From Membranipora membranacea (Eukaryota; Bryozoa; Gymnolaemata; Cheilostomatida; Membraniporidae): a stretch of DNA of 64,000 nt. The notes under the pieces were generated by a model, which saw only the letters and a list, made by a program, of their open reading frames with translations, was not told where the DNA came from and searched no databases. Location of the stretch: the NCBI GenBank assembly GCA_914767715.1, contig OU612067.1:2976001-3040000 (forward strand), in the 5' to 3' direction. Below, piece by piece: positions 1 through 11,538 of the stretch. Position 1 is the stretch's first letter; every line of letters begins with the position of its first letter. The translations under genes and the position numbers were made by a program.

Positions 1-629
1 GCAGTGGAGGTGTGTTTGATGATGCTCTAAACTTGTCATCAATTCTTTGATGTGCAAGATGTGGCCCGTGGTACCAAAACACTTCCAGAAAACTCTAAAT
101 GGTTCTATATTTAACTTTATAGTTGTACACCCTTATCAGTATTACTAAGGCTGATAAAGTCATTCTGACTTATGACTTAGATATTAGATTAACTTGAACT
201 GTGGCAATTTGCTTCGGCATCAAAAAGACCCTTATTCAACTACCCGAACTACTGATATATTAAAACATTTATCATCTCGGATCTGGAGTATCACATATCC
301 GGTCTTGTTTGTGGTTGGATCCGAGGTCAATTATACAAAATTCAACTCCAACCTGAAGGGTCCATTCCCCCCCCCCCTTAACCCACATCACTACTGGGAT
401 GTTAAAATAAGTAAAAATGAAATTGAAATGCATATTATATCTTCAAATTATCATAACCTCCCATCCCAAATGCTAATTTTTTCTAAGTTTATCATAGAAG
501 AACCTATAACAAAACACATCAGGGATAAAGATTCCCTTGTGCGGTTATAACGGTTACTGCAAAATATTGATACTGGTTTTGATAGTTTTATTCTTGCTTA
601 AATATTAAAAAGAAACCTTTGTAATGGTT
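1..629. other. No gene recognised
   Basis: AT-rich sequence with one open stretch on the plus strand at 194-550 (118 codons). Its translation shows no domain, no signal peptide and low-complexity proline from a C-run near 369-377. There is no splice or paralogue support, so I do not call it a gene. Confidence 0.4.
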
Positions 630-2758
630 ATCATTGTAATTGTAATTGTATTGTATGACATTCTGCCATACTCAATATACATGTATACAAGATGATATCG
701 AATGTACGTAAGTGTGGGTTAAAAAAATGGTAGCTGCAAAAATGAAAATACATAACTAAAAGGATATACTGCAGTTAGGTAGGGTTAAGTACGATACACA
801 AGACCATTATCATGATAGGTCATAAAATAGTTAAAAACGCTGTTAGACCTCTTTGTGGTTCTGCATCGTTTTTGACGGAATACTTGTTTGGCTCGAGAGG
901 AAGTTCTGTTACTGTTAAAACTTAAGCGACTATAAAGTGGATGGGATTCATCGTTTAAAATCTTTGTAAAGTGACTGTATGAGGTATCAAAGAGAAAATT
1001 GCAAAGATAGGGAAAGCGTCACATTCCTAGCCGATCTTCATAGTCATGATCAGGCAGTATAATCTTTAAGGCTGAGCGCTGGAGACACTCTAATCTTTCA
1101 CAGTTTGTGTCACCAATGAGGGAAAACCATGCAGGCGAGGCATAACAGATAATGGGACGGATGTTGCTAAGATAAAAAGTCCTCAAGCCATCGCTGTCAA
1201 AACCTATGGATTTCAATTTACGCATTAAAAACAATCTTGTGTCACATTTTGTTACTAATGTATCGATATGCTTATTAAAAGAGAGTTTGTCCTCAATAAA
1301 AATTCCCAAGTATATTGGTAAAAGCATTAGGTTGCATCAATGCATCATCAACAACAACATCATCACTATAGTTGTGCTTATAATTTAGGCAGGTGTTCGT
1401 GAACTCTTCTCAGCGTTTAGCAGCATATTATTTTCATCAGCCCATTTTTGGGTAGATAATATAGCAGGAGCAATAGCAGACGACTCCAAGTTGGAAGTAA
1501 CTGTGGTGTAGAATGTTACATCGTCTGCATATTTAATGTTTTCAAAGCCCGGTACTGCAAGGTCATTTGAATAGATGAGCCACAGTATTGGCCCCAGCTT
1601 AGTACCTTGGGGTGCTCCGACATTACTCTCTGTGTAGCTAGATTTCTGGTCACCATATTTGACACACTGTGCCCTGTCTTTGAGGAAGCTGGATACCAGA
1701 GCTGTTACGTTAGTGTTGAATTGATATTTGTGCATCTTGTCTATGAGGATAGCTGGCTGTAACCTGTCAAAGGCCTTAGAAAAGTCGAGTGCAGCACTTT
1801 GAATGAATTTAGAGTTGGGGTTGTCTAGTTCAGATGTGTAATCATCTAAAAGTTTTATCAATGCATCCACTGTGCCTATATTAGGCTGGTACGCGAACTG
1901 TGAGGGCTCTATGATCTCCTCCAATTAACTTCTCATTTTTTCAATAATGGCGCCTTCGCACACCTTGCCAAGATGGAAAAGAAGTGATACTGGTTTATAG
2001 TCCTTGAACTTAGTAGGGCAGGACACTTTTGGGAGGGGGTGAATCTGAGATCTTTTCCGTTTCATTAGAAATTCATTTGAGCGTAGCATACAGTTTATGA
2101 TGTCAGTGAGGGGAATGCACATATCCTCACGACCTTCAAGGGAGACCCAGGTTGGAAAGTCCTCTTCAGTTGTAGCTTTAGTTGGATCTAGTCTGTTCAA
2201 TAAAAGTTTTACTTCTCCGATACTTAATGTGTCAAGAGCGTGAGATGATACATCATCATATTCAGGAGTTGTCTTATCAGGCACAGCGTTCCCACCTACC
2301 GTAGAGTAATAATCATTGAGTTTATCACAGAATGTTGAAGCTGTCATTGGGTTACCTTCTATTGTTGGTATAGTTTCCAAAGCTGTCTTGTTTGGTTGTG
2401 CGATCGACTTTAGTGTGGCCCACCATTCTTCGGTGTTTGGATTAGTATTTAGTTGGTTTGTAATAAATGCCCTCTTGCTAGCTTTTATTCTCCTTTCTAC
2501 CAGAGCCCTCAATACTTTCCATGATTTGCATTTCCTTTTATGAGCTTTTTCACGTGCTCTGATTAGCTTTTCTATAATAGGTGTTATCCAATGTGGACGA
2601 TCACGTCTGAGTTTGCGAACTTTATATGGGCAATGTTTATCCAGTGCTCTGGTGACAATGGAATGAAGTGCCTCAACTTTCTGATGCAGGACATCAGGTG
2701 ATAACACTTCCTCCAAATTTTCATAGGCTAGATTCGGTGTTTTCTGCCCTAGCTTCAA
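630..2758 (-). pseudogene. Decayed CR1/Jockey-type LINE, ORF2 reverse transcriptase part
   Basis: This is the 3' half of the ORF2 polyprotein of a non-LTR retrotransposon, read right to left. At 1925-2758 lies the region between endonuclease and reverse transcriptase (RT) plus the first RT blocks (HPLPKV, then a degenerate YKPVSLL). At 1385-1924 come RT box A (ALDFSKAFD), the GAPQGTKLGP block and box C (KYADDV, the catalytic aspartates). At 1019-1327 is the thumb/C-terminal region (LGIFIEDKLSFNKHID, NIRPIICYASPAW). A stop at 1925-1927 separates the first two open parts in one frame. Sequence between 1327 and 1385 is frameshifted, and a TGA follows at 1016-1018, after which C-terminal-like sequence continues to about 790. 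The endonuclease is missing (5' truncation at 2758). A CAATTA-like tail lies near 630-655. The copy is dead; RT-LINE identity is secure, the clade is inferred. Confidence 0.88.
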
Positions 2759-3090
2759 TTCTTATATTCTAACTCGAAATCATTAGAAACCTGTGATCAA
2801 ACTCTACACTAAATTGCTTCTCATTTTCTAAATTTCTTAATTTCTAAATAACCTTGAATCCAAATTTAGTATTTTTTACAGTTGATCAGCATTTAAAAGA
2901 GGCTAAATCAGTGTAGTATATGATGATGATGATCACACAACACTTCATGTTAATTTATCATGGAGTTCAAGAGGTCAAATTGGTCAATTCATGACTGCAC
3001 CGAATTTGAATAAATACCTGGCAGAGGATGAGGATAAGTATCATTAAATTATGGCTCATTACGATGATCACTTGTTAAAGTCTCTTTTCA
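2759..3090. repeat. Dispersed repeat, copy 1 (matches 13160-13540)
   Basis: About 330 bp that matches 13160-13540 in the same orientation, with shared blocks such as GAAATCATTAGAA, TGAATCCAAATTTAGTAT and CATGGAGTTCAA. The LINE fragment ends exactly where this repeat begins. No coding capacity was seen; the repeat class is unknown. Confidence 0.6.
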
Positions 3091-3286
3091 TCAGATAAAC
3101 TTGCTACATATGCTATAAAACATTCATTGAAAGCTGGCTAGTGCACAATATACTAGCCATATACCATCATCTCTCCGCTCAAGAAGGTTCGGACCTGGAA
3201 AAAATCACCAAGTGCGCCGAGAAGCTGTCCAAAGCTCCCCTCCCATAACTAGCAGACAAAGTCAAACATAGATTTAAAACCAAATC

Positions 3287-3371
3287 TCTCTCCCTCCCTC
3301 CCTCCCTCCCTCCCTCCCTCCCTCCCTCCCTCCCTCCCTCCCTCCCTCCCTCCCTCCCTCCCTCCCTCCCT
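3287..3371. repeat. Microsatellite (CCCT)n
   Basis: About 21 uninterrupted copies of a CCCT tetramer, with strong strand asymmetry (pure pyrimidine on the plus strand). Confidence 0.98.
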
Positions 3372-4854
3372 TGCTTTAACTTTTCACGCTACCGCATTAA
3401 CCTCCATAAAGACTGTTTTAGATCTTAGGCTGTTAGTATTTTGAGCAAATCACTATTTTAGTTTATTTTCTACTATTTTTGTATTTTTGTATTATTAGTA
3501 AACCACAAATCGTTTTTATGCAATCATTAACAGTTTCCAATGGGTTTTAAAGCGGTAGGGCCAGGCAGCGTGGGTGCCCTTGTGGTAGGGGGTATGGGTC
3601 TCCCTCAGAAACGTTTTTGAGAATAGAGGTAGATTTAAGGCAATCCAGCCCTATTTGGGAAGAAAACTAACAACCGAAGCAGTCAAGAAACAAGTCAAAA
3701 AGTATATACTTTCTGGTGGATTGTCGGTGAATGGAATAATGAGAATATTTTTGTGCGAGCAATCGTTTGTCAAAATTCTAATTTTAATGACCGTCACAGA
3801 GCAATGACAACACTTGAACGCAGAAAAAATTTTGGATGAGACAACATGACCTTGTCAACAGTGGAACTTCACAAGGTCAAGTCCCGGTCTCCTCTGCAAT
3901 CAATTAAGAACATTTGATGTTAAGATGCTGTCTTCTCGAGCCTTGCCCATATTGGCGCAGATGTATGTTATGAGGGAGCCATAGTGCTGAAGAATAGCTT
4001 ACAATTTTCCGCTTTCAATTTTATGATGAGCCATGAACATTATAACGCATAGAAGTTTGCAAATGATAATGGCAGTATCAGTATAATCCCTACCAACAAC
4101 ACAATGGATCCCTTGTTAGCACCTGTAAATGATAAACATGATGGCGAGTTTAGGTTTTCTTTTCCTTTTCCTTACCCAATCACTACAAGAGTGCAATAAT
4201 ATCAGTTGTGACCATAAAATGTGGATTTTCCTTAATAATTTATAATTTTGACAAAGGCGAGAAAATGTGTCTCAATTTTTTTTCTGTTGCAAGGGTTGAA
4301 TTGGCCAAAAAAATAAACATTTTGTAAGAAATGGATTTTTTAGATTGAAATTGTTTGTGTATTTATGAGTTGGCTTCTCATGGTTAATGAGGCTTTCCTC
4401 ACAGCTTGGTTGTTGAAGCAACTCTGAATTCTGATTGGCTGAACATCAGGATAATTCCCACCTACTGGTACTGTACTACAAACCGGAGTGCCTGTATTTT
4501 GAGGTCAAATTTGACAATTTATAAATATCGACTATTGTTTCTAAATCGTCATTTACATGAAAGCTCGAGACATTTCATCGAAACAGCATGCACCTGAACT
4601 TTCAAACACTCAGGAGAAGTGGCTGACTATGGCATCATGTCTATGGTGCCTAACAATGATTCAACAGATAAGGTTTTTCATCTAACAGAATATCTGTTCA
4701 AAATTTTGAAACTTTCACCACCTCAAATTATCTTGTCCGGTTTTCTTACTTTCCAAAGGTTTCCCACTCTAGAAACCTGGTTACTTTCCAGTGTGACATT
4801 GGTTTTGACACCTTCGTCACCTTCCCATCAGTTGCGCAGAAAAAATATAGTTGT
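3372..4854. other. Intergenic, nothing recognised
   Basis: AT-rich sequence with small random open frames. The last part (about 4619-4854) may be a decayed upstream portion of the recombinase fragment that follows, but I could not align it to a motif. Confidence 0.4.
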
Positions 4855-5215
4855 ATGCTCAAAATTTTGATCATACATTTTAAATCTTTTAAACATTCCA
4901 GCATGCCTGTATCACGGACAGTCTACGCCCTTAATGAAAAGGCCATCTGCCCCGTTCGAAATTTGAAGGGGTACCTTAAAAAACATGCATTGCATTCAGA
5001 GGACCCGTTATTTGATTTGTCTGCCTCCACTTATCAAATTATCTACGGCGGTGCCTTTTGCATTGTGGAGCCACTGAGCATTTAACGCCCATGGCTTTCG
5101 ACGTGGTGGTACTAGTTTCTATTCCTCGATTGGCATGGCTGATGCAACCCTTTGTGCCAAAGGACGCTGGAAATCAACTTCTTATTTACATTATGTGAAG
5201 CCAAATGCAAACTAG
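4855..5215 (+). pseudogene. Tyrosine recombinase fragment (DIRS/Crypton-like), frameshifted
   Basis: Two adjoining open pieces resemble the catalytic domain of tyrosine recombinases carried by DIRS or Crypton elements. The first (4855-5085) includes ICPVRNLKGYLKKHALHSED, the region that in this family follows the SKT-type block. The second (5090-5215) opens with HGFRRGGTSFYSSIGMADAT and continues through GRWKSTSYLHYV. This is the H-x-x-R motif with the following W and the Y of the C-terminal catalytic helix. The two are in different frames, so at least one indel separates them, and the N-terminal part is missing. No split terminal repeats or RT of a DIRS element are visible nearby, so the element class stays open. 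Non-functional. Confidence 0.62.
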
Positions 5216-5770
5216 TACAGATATTGGGGAAAAATCAACGGCAATTTCTTGTACTTGCAAAACAATAAACAGCCTTAAGATTTTATGGCGAAATTTTTCC
5301 CCTTTTTCTGGCCCTTGTATCAAGGATTATAGGCCAATCATCCTCACGATCTGGAGATATCTCTTTGTGTTTGGAGACTAATCTTGGAGCGTGTGACTAA
5401 CCATCACCCAAATTTCAAACGGTCACAGCTGGGGTGAATCGGCATTCACCAACCCGTCAGCGTCCTATTGCTCGCCAAAACTTTTATTGTCATGAATGAA
5501 ATTTGTTCTTTATACCTGAAGTCTATTTCATGCATTGCCTAAATAAAAGTAGAAACCAATTTGTAAAGTTGCAGCCATTTGATTGTGTAGCAATAATTGA
5601 CATGAGAAAAAAATAACCTTTTTGGCAGAATTGCCAATTAGGCCAAGGTGGACCATGGCTGCTCTAGATGGTCCAACTTAAGTCTAGCCACAGAATAGGC
5701 CAAGCGACTGATTCCCATGTTGTTTTCGGATTTTACTTATTCTCATTGAGGACAAGATCGGCTTTAGGTT
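5216..5770. other. Intergenic, nothing recognised
   Basis: No coding motif, tandem repeat or RNA structure was seen. Confidence 0.4.
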
Positions 5771-6201
5771 ATGGAACTCAGCACATTTGGGTTCATCAGA
5801 ACAACTTTTTTTTACTCTAGATCAGTGCATCTGTGGCAAAACGAAGGCTACTGTCCCCAGGGCGAGCCCAGACACACGGCCTTCTTGATAAGAAGCGAAC
5901 CACACCCCCACAGCGAGGAGGCCAACCTCCCACGCAAAGCAGAAGGAGCCGCCCCCTCCTCCCCCAGTAAGTGTGAATTCCACAGGTTGGCACCTGTGGT
6001 TAACAATGACCTCTCCCCTCTACAGTTGTTGGCTCTCTTTGGGGCAAATTTTTCCTTCAACCTAGTGGCTGTAATGGCAGGGGTTTGGATTTCTAACTCC
6101 CCATTTAGGCGAGTATTATCAAAATGAAGCAAATAGCGGTATTTAAAAAGCATTATATGTGCTTGTTTCCATAAAGAGGGGAAACCCCGAGTTCTCAGCA
6201 T
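5771..6201. other. GC-richer block with overlapping open frames
   Basis: About 300 bp, clearly richer in G+C than its surroundings, open on both strands (plus 5771-6127, minus 5848-6201). Neither translation shows a recognisable domain. A CTCCTCCCCCAG|TAAGTG-like junction and a CTCTACAG near 5970-6025 resemble splice signals, but no coherent exon follows. It could be a transposon fragment or an exon of an unrecognised gene. Confidence 0.25.
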
Positions 6202-8725
6202 ATAATGCTATACTTATAAACGTCCTAATTTAAATTTAGTTCTTGTAATGGTTCTAAATTTGGTTCTAGTAATGGTTTGCACTCAGGACACCTCTCAATG
6301 TCACTTTTATTGTTGTACAATCTTTTTATAGCTGTAATTTTGATTTGCCTCTCTTTTTGCACTGAAGAAAGACAAGATCGCTGCAATCTAAAGCGTGGTT
6401 CCAATTGGTAATGCTAGCACTCTGGTGAGTACGAGATATTTAACTTGTAATTTCTAGTGACGAACAGCTGGTTCCCACTCCCTTACAAAGTAACTTATCA
6501 GGCATTGTTATTGAGCCTGACCATTTCTCAAAGCAAGTAGAAGTTGCCTTCAAGCTGTTTAAATATTGGGTACAACACCCCTATGTGACCAATGATGGGC
6601 CCGTTGAACCACTGCTCAAGGAAAAAATAAAATCACAACTTTGATCAAAAACAATCTGATAAAGCCAAGATTTTGCATTGGTGAGTTGTTAAATACTATG
6701 GAAATATGTGTAAAGGAGTGAAATTCGAAATATAAAGTGATCAAAAATCTAATGCATAATGCATTTATAGCCTTCGATTGTGTCCATGTTGGCATAGGTA
6801 ATGTGCAGTAAAAAAGAGGGAATTTCGACTGGTGCTCTTTCCAGGCCTGTTAAAAGGTTTGCAATATTGTGTGATAAATATTAAAATACAGGTTTTGAGC
6901 TACATTTTGAGTGGTTATTTTTGGTGAGTATCAAGTTTTGAAGCAGGCTTTTGGAGGTAGCAGAACAGCATAATTTAAATATAACACAATGGGGAAATAC
7001 AAAGAGATATTGTACCGAAAGGTTCCTGTCGATAACCTGCTAAGACCCCTGTCTTGTTCTAACAGTAAAACTCTTGATGAGTTTTGAGACAATGTTTTTG
7101 CACCACAAAATCAAGATAAAGTTAAGAGGTTGGTAATACCCAATCACTTATGAATGTGTTCTGGTGCGTTTGATATTTCGTTATTCAACTTAGGTGACTG
7201 ACTTTAATTATGAGTACCTAATTGATCCCTGTATAGTGCCTGGAAGCTCAATCAGGTGATCAAGGCGGTGTTTCAGTATCACAGGTCTCTAAGCCAAGTT
7301 AAATTAGCTAAACACTCCAACCGAATTCCTATTGAAGGAAAGAGGAATCCGTATTGGTCACTGTAAAATCGATGCTCAAATTATATATTCAATGTTGAAT
7401 TTATTATTTCACAGATTATAGATATCTTATCTTAAATCGGTAGCGTCCTACTTCTTCAAATCACAACTAATCTCATTATTATAGTTTACGCTGGTATAAT
7501 TATTCGTCTAGTCAATTTGGGATAAAAATCAAATATGCCAAGTAGATACAAGTAACGACTCTTTTGATTGCGGATTTGCATGTATTTTAGTTTGCATGCT
7601 TAAGCAAGACAGACAGCAGGAGATTACTGAAAGCAGTACAGTGAAGAGAAAAGAGTGTTTTGGTGGTTTATAGCTGATGTGATGCAAACTCTTAGTATCA
7701 ATAGGCACACAGCTCATTTGATCATATGGCAGCAGGGAAATGGCCCAGAAGGGATCAAGCCGTCATAGACGACTGGGGTGATACACATCGATATCTCAAT
7801 TATTACTCTCATCGAGCATCCTTAATAATATAGTATAAAGATCAGCTGATATGTATACCTGATGATAATTGCGTTTGTGTTATCAGTTGAAGTCTCATGA
7901 CATACATTTATAGAGAGTTCAACGGAACAACTGCTTGAAAACTGCCATGCCACAGCAAGAGTTTGTGATTATAGCTGGCCAGTTAGATAGTTAGATTATC
8001 GGAATTGTTTTCTTTTGTTCTGGGAAAGAACAATTAATTCCACCCAATAATATCAAGTCACCTCGTCTCATCATCTTGACTGATCATTTTACTAACAAAC
8101 CTTCTTGCGTCAAATGGGATGATCAAGTTCTCCAAGAATAGCCTTCCAATGGGGATTTGTATGTAAATATTCCTGTCATGAAAATGACAGGCAACTCTGT
8201 TTTTATCAAAGAGAATATTGATTTAACTTCTGCGCTTTCGGTATAGGTTTGGGTTGGATTATAAGGTACAACTGTTCTGTGTAATATATGCAATCTTAGC
8301 ATCAAGACACTGTTTTGTGAAGAAGTGAAAGCCTACGCCCCATCTTTCACATTCTTTTTGGTTTATACTCAAATTCAATTTTGTACACAGAACCAGATAT
8401 CTAAGCTGTGTGTTATTTGTAATTTGTCAACATGCTAGAATTCAGATTTCAATGAAGGGATGAAGAGAAAATTGAGAAGGGTCTAGGGATTAATCTTGTA
8501 GCAGTAAAGCCTTGTTAAAAAGACTGATTGCAAAAAATGTCCTTTAGACACTAGAATATATTATAATCAGCACTTATCTCATCATCGACTGAATATTTGT
8601 TGCAGAGAAAAAAACAGGATAAAGGCTGACTCAGAATGGCTGATAATGACACATATGCACATAACCAACTTCGGTGGGTTGAATCCTGTCCTGACAAATC
8701 TTGGTACCAAGTGAGTGTCTGAGAG
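6202..8725. other. Intergenic, nothing recognised
   Basis: About 2.5 kb of AT-rich sequence with only short random open frames (for example minus 7529-7717 and minus 8123-8305). No repeat shared with the rest of the window was noticed. Confidence 0.45.
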
Positions 8726-8751
8726 TAGCCTTGTCACATGTGACAAGGCTA
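8726..8751. mobile_element. 26-bp perfect palindrome, micro-MITE
   Basis: A perfect 13+13 palindrome that starts TAGCCTTGT and ends ACAAGGCTA. It is flanked by GTCTGAGAG (8717-8725) and GTCTGAGTG (8752-8760), a 9-bp direct repeat with one mismatch. The element at 10844-10905 has the same ends and the same flank geometry. Confidence 0.7.
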
Positions 8752-9124
8752 GTCTGAGTGTCTAACAGTTACATTATTGTAATTCATGATTGGTCATGGT
8801 ACCCTAACACACTGATAATTTGCTTTTGATTGAAAAAATCAAGGATACCATCAGTAACCATCCTCATTCTTATTTCACTACCCAACATGCGTTGGTGTGT
8901 GGTATTTCAAGGTCACAGTACCTAAAAAAAAATTCAACAGCATAAAACATGTGTCGAATGTAGTCAACTAAATATATAGCCTAGAGAAATAAGTATTAGC
9001 TGAAGTTTAGTTAATTTAGTTTCGGTGTGAGTTAATATAAGCTAGCATTAAATTTTGGCTGGTCAAGGTTGAAGTCCGGAAAAAGTAAAATTGGGTGAGC
9101 ATATTATGTTAGCTACTCATGTGG

Positions 9125-9350
9125 ACAGATTTTTTAAGCCCTTGGCCCTGTTTATGACAAAACAGAGGGTGGGCTGCCCCTAAAGAGGGACGCAAGTCGC
9201 CCGAAGTCCTCGTACGGAGATGTGATACATCCTAGTAATCAAGAATGCATCCTAGAGGTGAGGCCATGGTGGACCTCCTAATCGTGAGTGTGCAGCAAGC
9301 TGCCAGAAACTGAAACAGGCACTACTCAGCCATTGGCCATGACACTTTAT
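9125..9350. repeat. Dispersed repeat, copy 1 (inverted relative to 62040-62240)
   Basis: About 215 bp whose reverse complement matches 62040-62240. Shared blocks include CCTCACCTCTAGGATGCAT, CTTTAGGGGCAG and GCCTGTTTCAGTTTCTGGCA. Unclassified interspersed repeat without coding capacity. Confidence 0.75.
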
Positions 9351-9635
9351 ACACACAATATTCTCCTCCTCTCAGGATCTTAACTTCCTGCTGACTCATC
9401 GATAGACATGTGACAGCATGGAAAGACATGCTGACAAGCTAGAAAGACAGCTAAAACCTCACTACAAGGGGTCCAAGCAATGCGCCATGTAAGGCAAAAC
9501 AACACCAACACGTACGCTGTGTTGCATAGGGTGGCAATGGTGAAGGGCAATGATCTTATGGAACAAGAGAACACATTTCTAAGTAGTGAATAGGAGGCAT
9601 GCTAATTAGCGCTATCAACCCATTATCTTTTGGGA

Positions 9636-9825
9636 TGGTGAGATGGCGCAATCGGTAAGCGGGCTTGCTACTAACTGCCGGGCAATTGGTGGTGCAGGAG
9701 TTGGGGGAGTTGGGGAAGTCGGGGGAGTCGGGGGAGTTGGGGGAGTTGGGGAGCTTTCAAGGATGCTTGTTCCAGCGCCCAGCACCCTCAGGTGTAAACC
9801 TCTTCTCAGGACATTTAAATTTTTA
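9636..9825 (+). mobile_element. tRNA-derived SINE with internal minisatellite
   Basis: The head GATGGCGCAATCGGTAAGCG has the form of a tRNA A-box (internal RNA polymerase III promoter), and the same head is found in the SINE at 49965-50185. The tail shares CCCAGCACCCTCAGGTGTA with that copy. The segment that should hold the B-box is replaced or expanded by a 9-bp minisatellite (GGGGGAGTT/C, about six units, 9698-9753). This copy is therefore probably not transcribed by Pol III. Confidence 0.72.
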
Positions 9826-10103
9826 AAAAGATTGTATCTGCTTGATTATTTAACATTGCTCCTTATATTTTGAACAGTAGTTGAGGCATTGGATCAGCAT
9901 GATGGTGACATCATATTGATATTTAATTTTCCCTATTGTAGTAAGGTATTTGTAGGAGGCTTGATGTAACAATGTTAAGAGATATTGTTGCAAAAAATAT
10001 TTATTATTTCACAGCGTATGTAAGCCTATCAGTAAAGCTTTTTCAAATCACTGCATTTCATTGCATGCTAGAAAATATGAAACATTCAATTTACTATTCA
10101 GTT

Positions 10104-11228
10104 CTAGTTGACATAATCTTCCTCAGCCATTTTCTTGGTACATACCATGGATACACCGACCACTCTGAAGAATGAAGCAGTGCTGATATCAGAGCAAGTT
10201 GTTGGTGATCTCACCATATAGATGGTTCTATCAGTGCTCCAGGGGTCCCAGAGTGAGGATGACTCCATGGTGTAACTATATAAGATAAGATATCTCGCAT
10301 TATAACAGACTACCCTATGGAGATTTGGATCTAGTTACCCTTTCTTCAGGAAATATTATAACATGGATTGAATATGTTTTACTTACATGTCTACACCAAA
10401 AGTTTGAATATCAAGCAGCCCTATGTCCTATTCGCGAGCCGTAGCAACCAAATTTATGAATCTCCTCAACAACATATGCCTGTCAAATAATGTAGGTACC
10501 ATAAATGATCACCTTAACAAGCAGGTGAAATCCGAGGTTTCCTACAAACTAGTATTTTACAACAGAATGAGGAAACTTACCCTTCTGGACATTTGACAGA
10601 CCGTCTGGATAACAAGTTCTGAGATACAATCTTGACACTTTTAGGGGTAGGAGGTTGAACTCACTTAGCTAAAGCCTGTATAAATTGAATATTAATATTT
10701 TACATATACATATAATATTTTGAGTGTGTCAATCAAACAGAATTGGCTTCTGTTAGGTTGTTGTATTCAAAAGGCAAAACATCATTAATATATTACAAAC
10801 TGTGGCCCAAGAAAACAAGCGCCTCTTCTACATAGGTGTAAAGTAGCCTTGTTCATGCGGCCACGGGTTTTAGTTTTAAAACCCGTGGCCGTGTGAACAA
10901 GGCTAGGTGTAGAGTAAATAATGATTACTTTCCATAGACATAGAATTTGTGAAAACATGGCTGAAGTATTATTTTTAAAGTTAAGCTGGCTAAATTTCTA
11001 AATTTTCTCCTTTGCCAAACTGAATATATAATTGATGTGGAAAGATATGAGACAAAATCAAATAGTGACATGACTTATATATCTTCTTGTTCTTGTTACT
11101 CACCCTTGTAGCTACTGTTTCAAATGCTATCTGGTATGCATTGCATTTCCGGGTGTCTTCAGTATCAAATTGGCTTCAGTCACAGGTAGATTGATTCTCA
11201 CATATGAACTCAGTGACATAAAATCCCT
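10104..11228 (-). pseudogene. Copy A of the secreted ten-cysteine protein family, broken
   Basis: Three exons are recognisable by splice signals, exact exon lengths and residues shared with copies B-D: exon 3 at 11104-11228 (125 nt), exon 4 at 10581-10675 (95 nt) and exon 5 at 10104-10275 (172 nt, ending in TAG). Exon 3 contains an in-frame TGA (11176-11178) at the glycine codon after the third exon-3 cysteine. Exon 4 contains TGA (10661-10663) exactly where the other copies have cysteine 89. Exons 1 and 2 were not found upstream, and a LINE end with an AATC array lies there instead. Two more conserved cysteines are substituted (ECSC to EFIC; MESC to MESS). Exon 5 still reads MESSSLWDPWSTDR and ends differently from B. 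The oldest and most diverged copy; not expected to make the full protein. Confidence 0.78.
10844..10905. mobile_element. 62-bp palindromic micro-MITE
   Basis: A near-perfect palindrome: TAGCCTTGTTCA, then CGGCCACGGGTTTTA, mirrored to end ACAAGGCTA. It is flanked by GGTGTAAAG (10835-10843) and GGTGTAGAG (10906-10914), a 9-bp direct repeat with one mismatch. The terminal nine bases are identical to those of the 26-bp element at 8726. It lies in intron 3 of copy A. The 9-bp duplication is typical of Mutator-like elements; the class is inferred from that alone. Confidence 0.75.
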
Positions 11229-11538
11229 CTACCAAGTCCAAATGTCCAAATTAAGTGACATTGTTTAGACATATTTTTAATTCGAACATCTAGTACACCG
11301 GAAGGCCAATGTGAATGGAGTATCGCTTTGACTATTATGCTACCACTTGTGCAAGATGACTTACTGCGCCCTTAAGTCAGTCTGTAGTGAGTAAAGCTGA
11401 GCAGCGTATGTATATTGTCAAGAATTTTGTACATCTTAGCACCATACCCTTTGCCACTATGTTATTTATGTTGTTTCCCTGCTCACTTATTGTTTACCAG
11501 TATTATACACTACTATTTTTGCTAAAGACAAGAAACGT

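Noticed and set aside
194-550. 118-codon frame as a gene
   Set aside because: No domain, low-complexity stretch, no splice or homology support.
3287-3371. CRISPR-like or regulatory repeat
   Set aside because: Uninterrupted tetranucleotide without spacers; an ordinary microsatellite.
10661-10663. TGA at a conserved cysteine position in copy A, as expected for selenocysteine
   Set aside because: A second in-frame TGA (11176-11178) replaces a glycine, exons 1-2 are missing and no SECIS-like element was recognised after the stop. Pseudogene decay is simpler.
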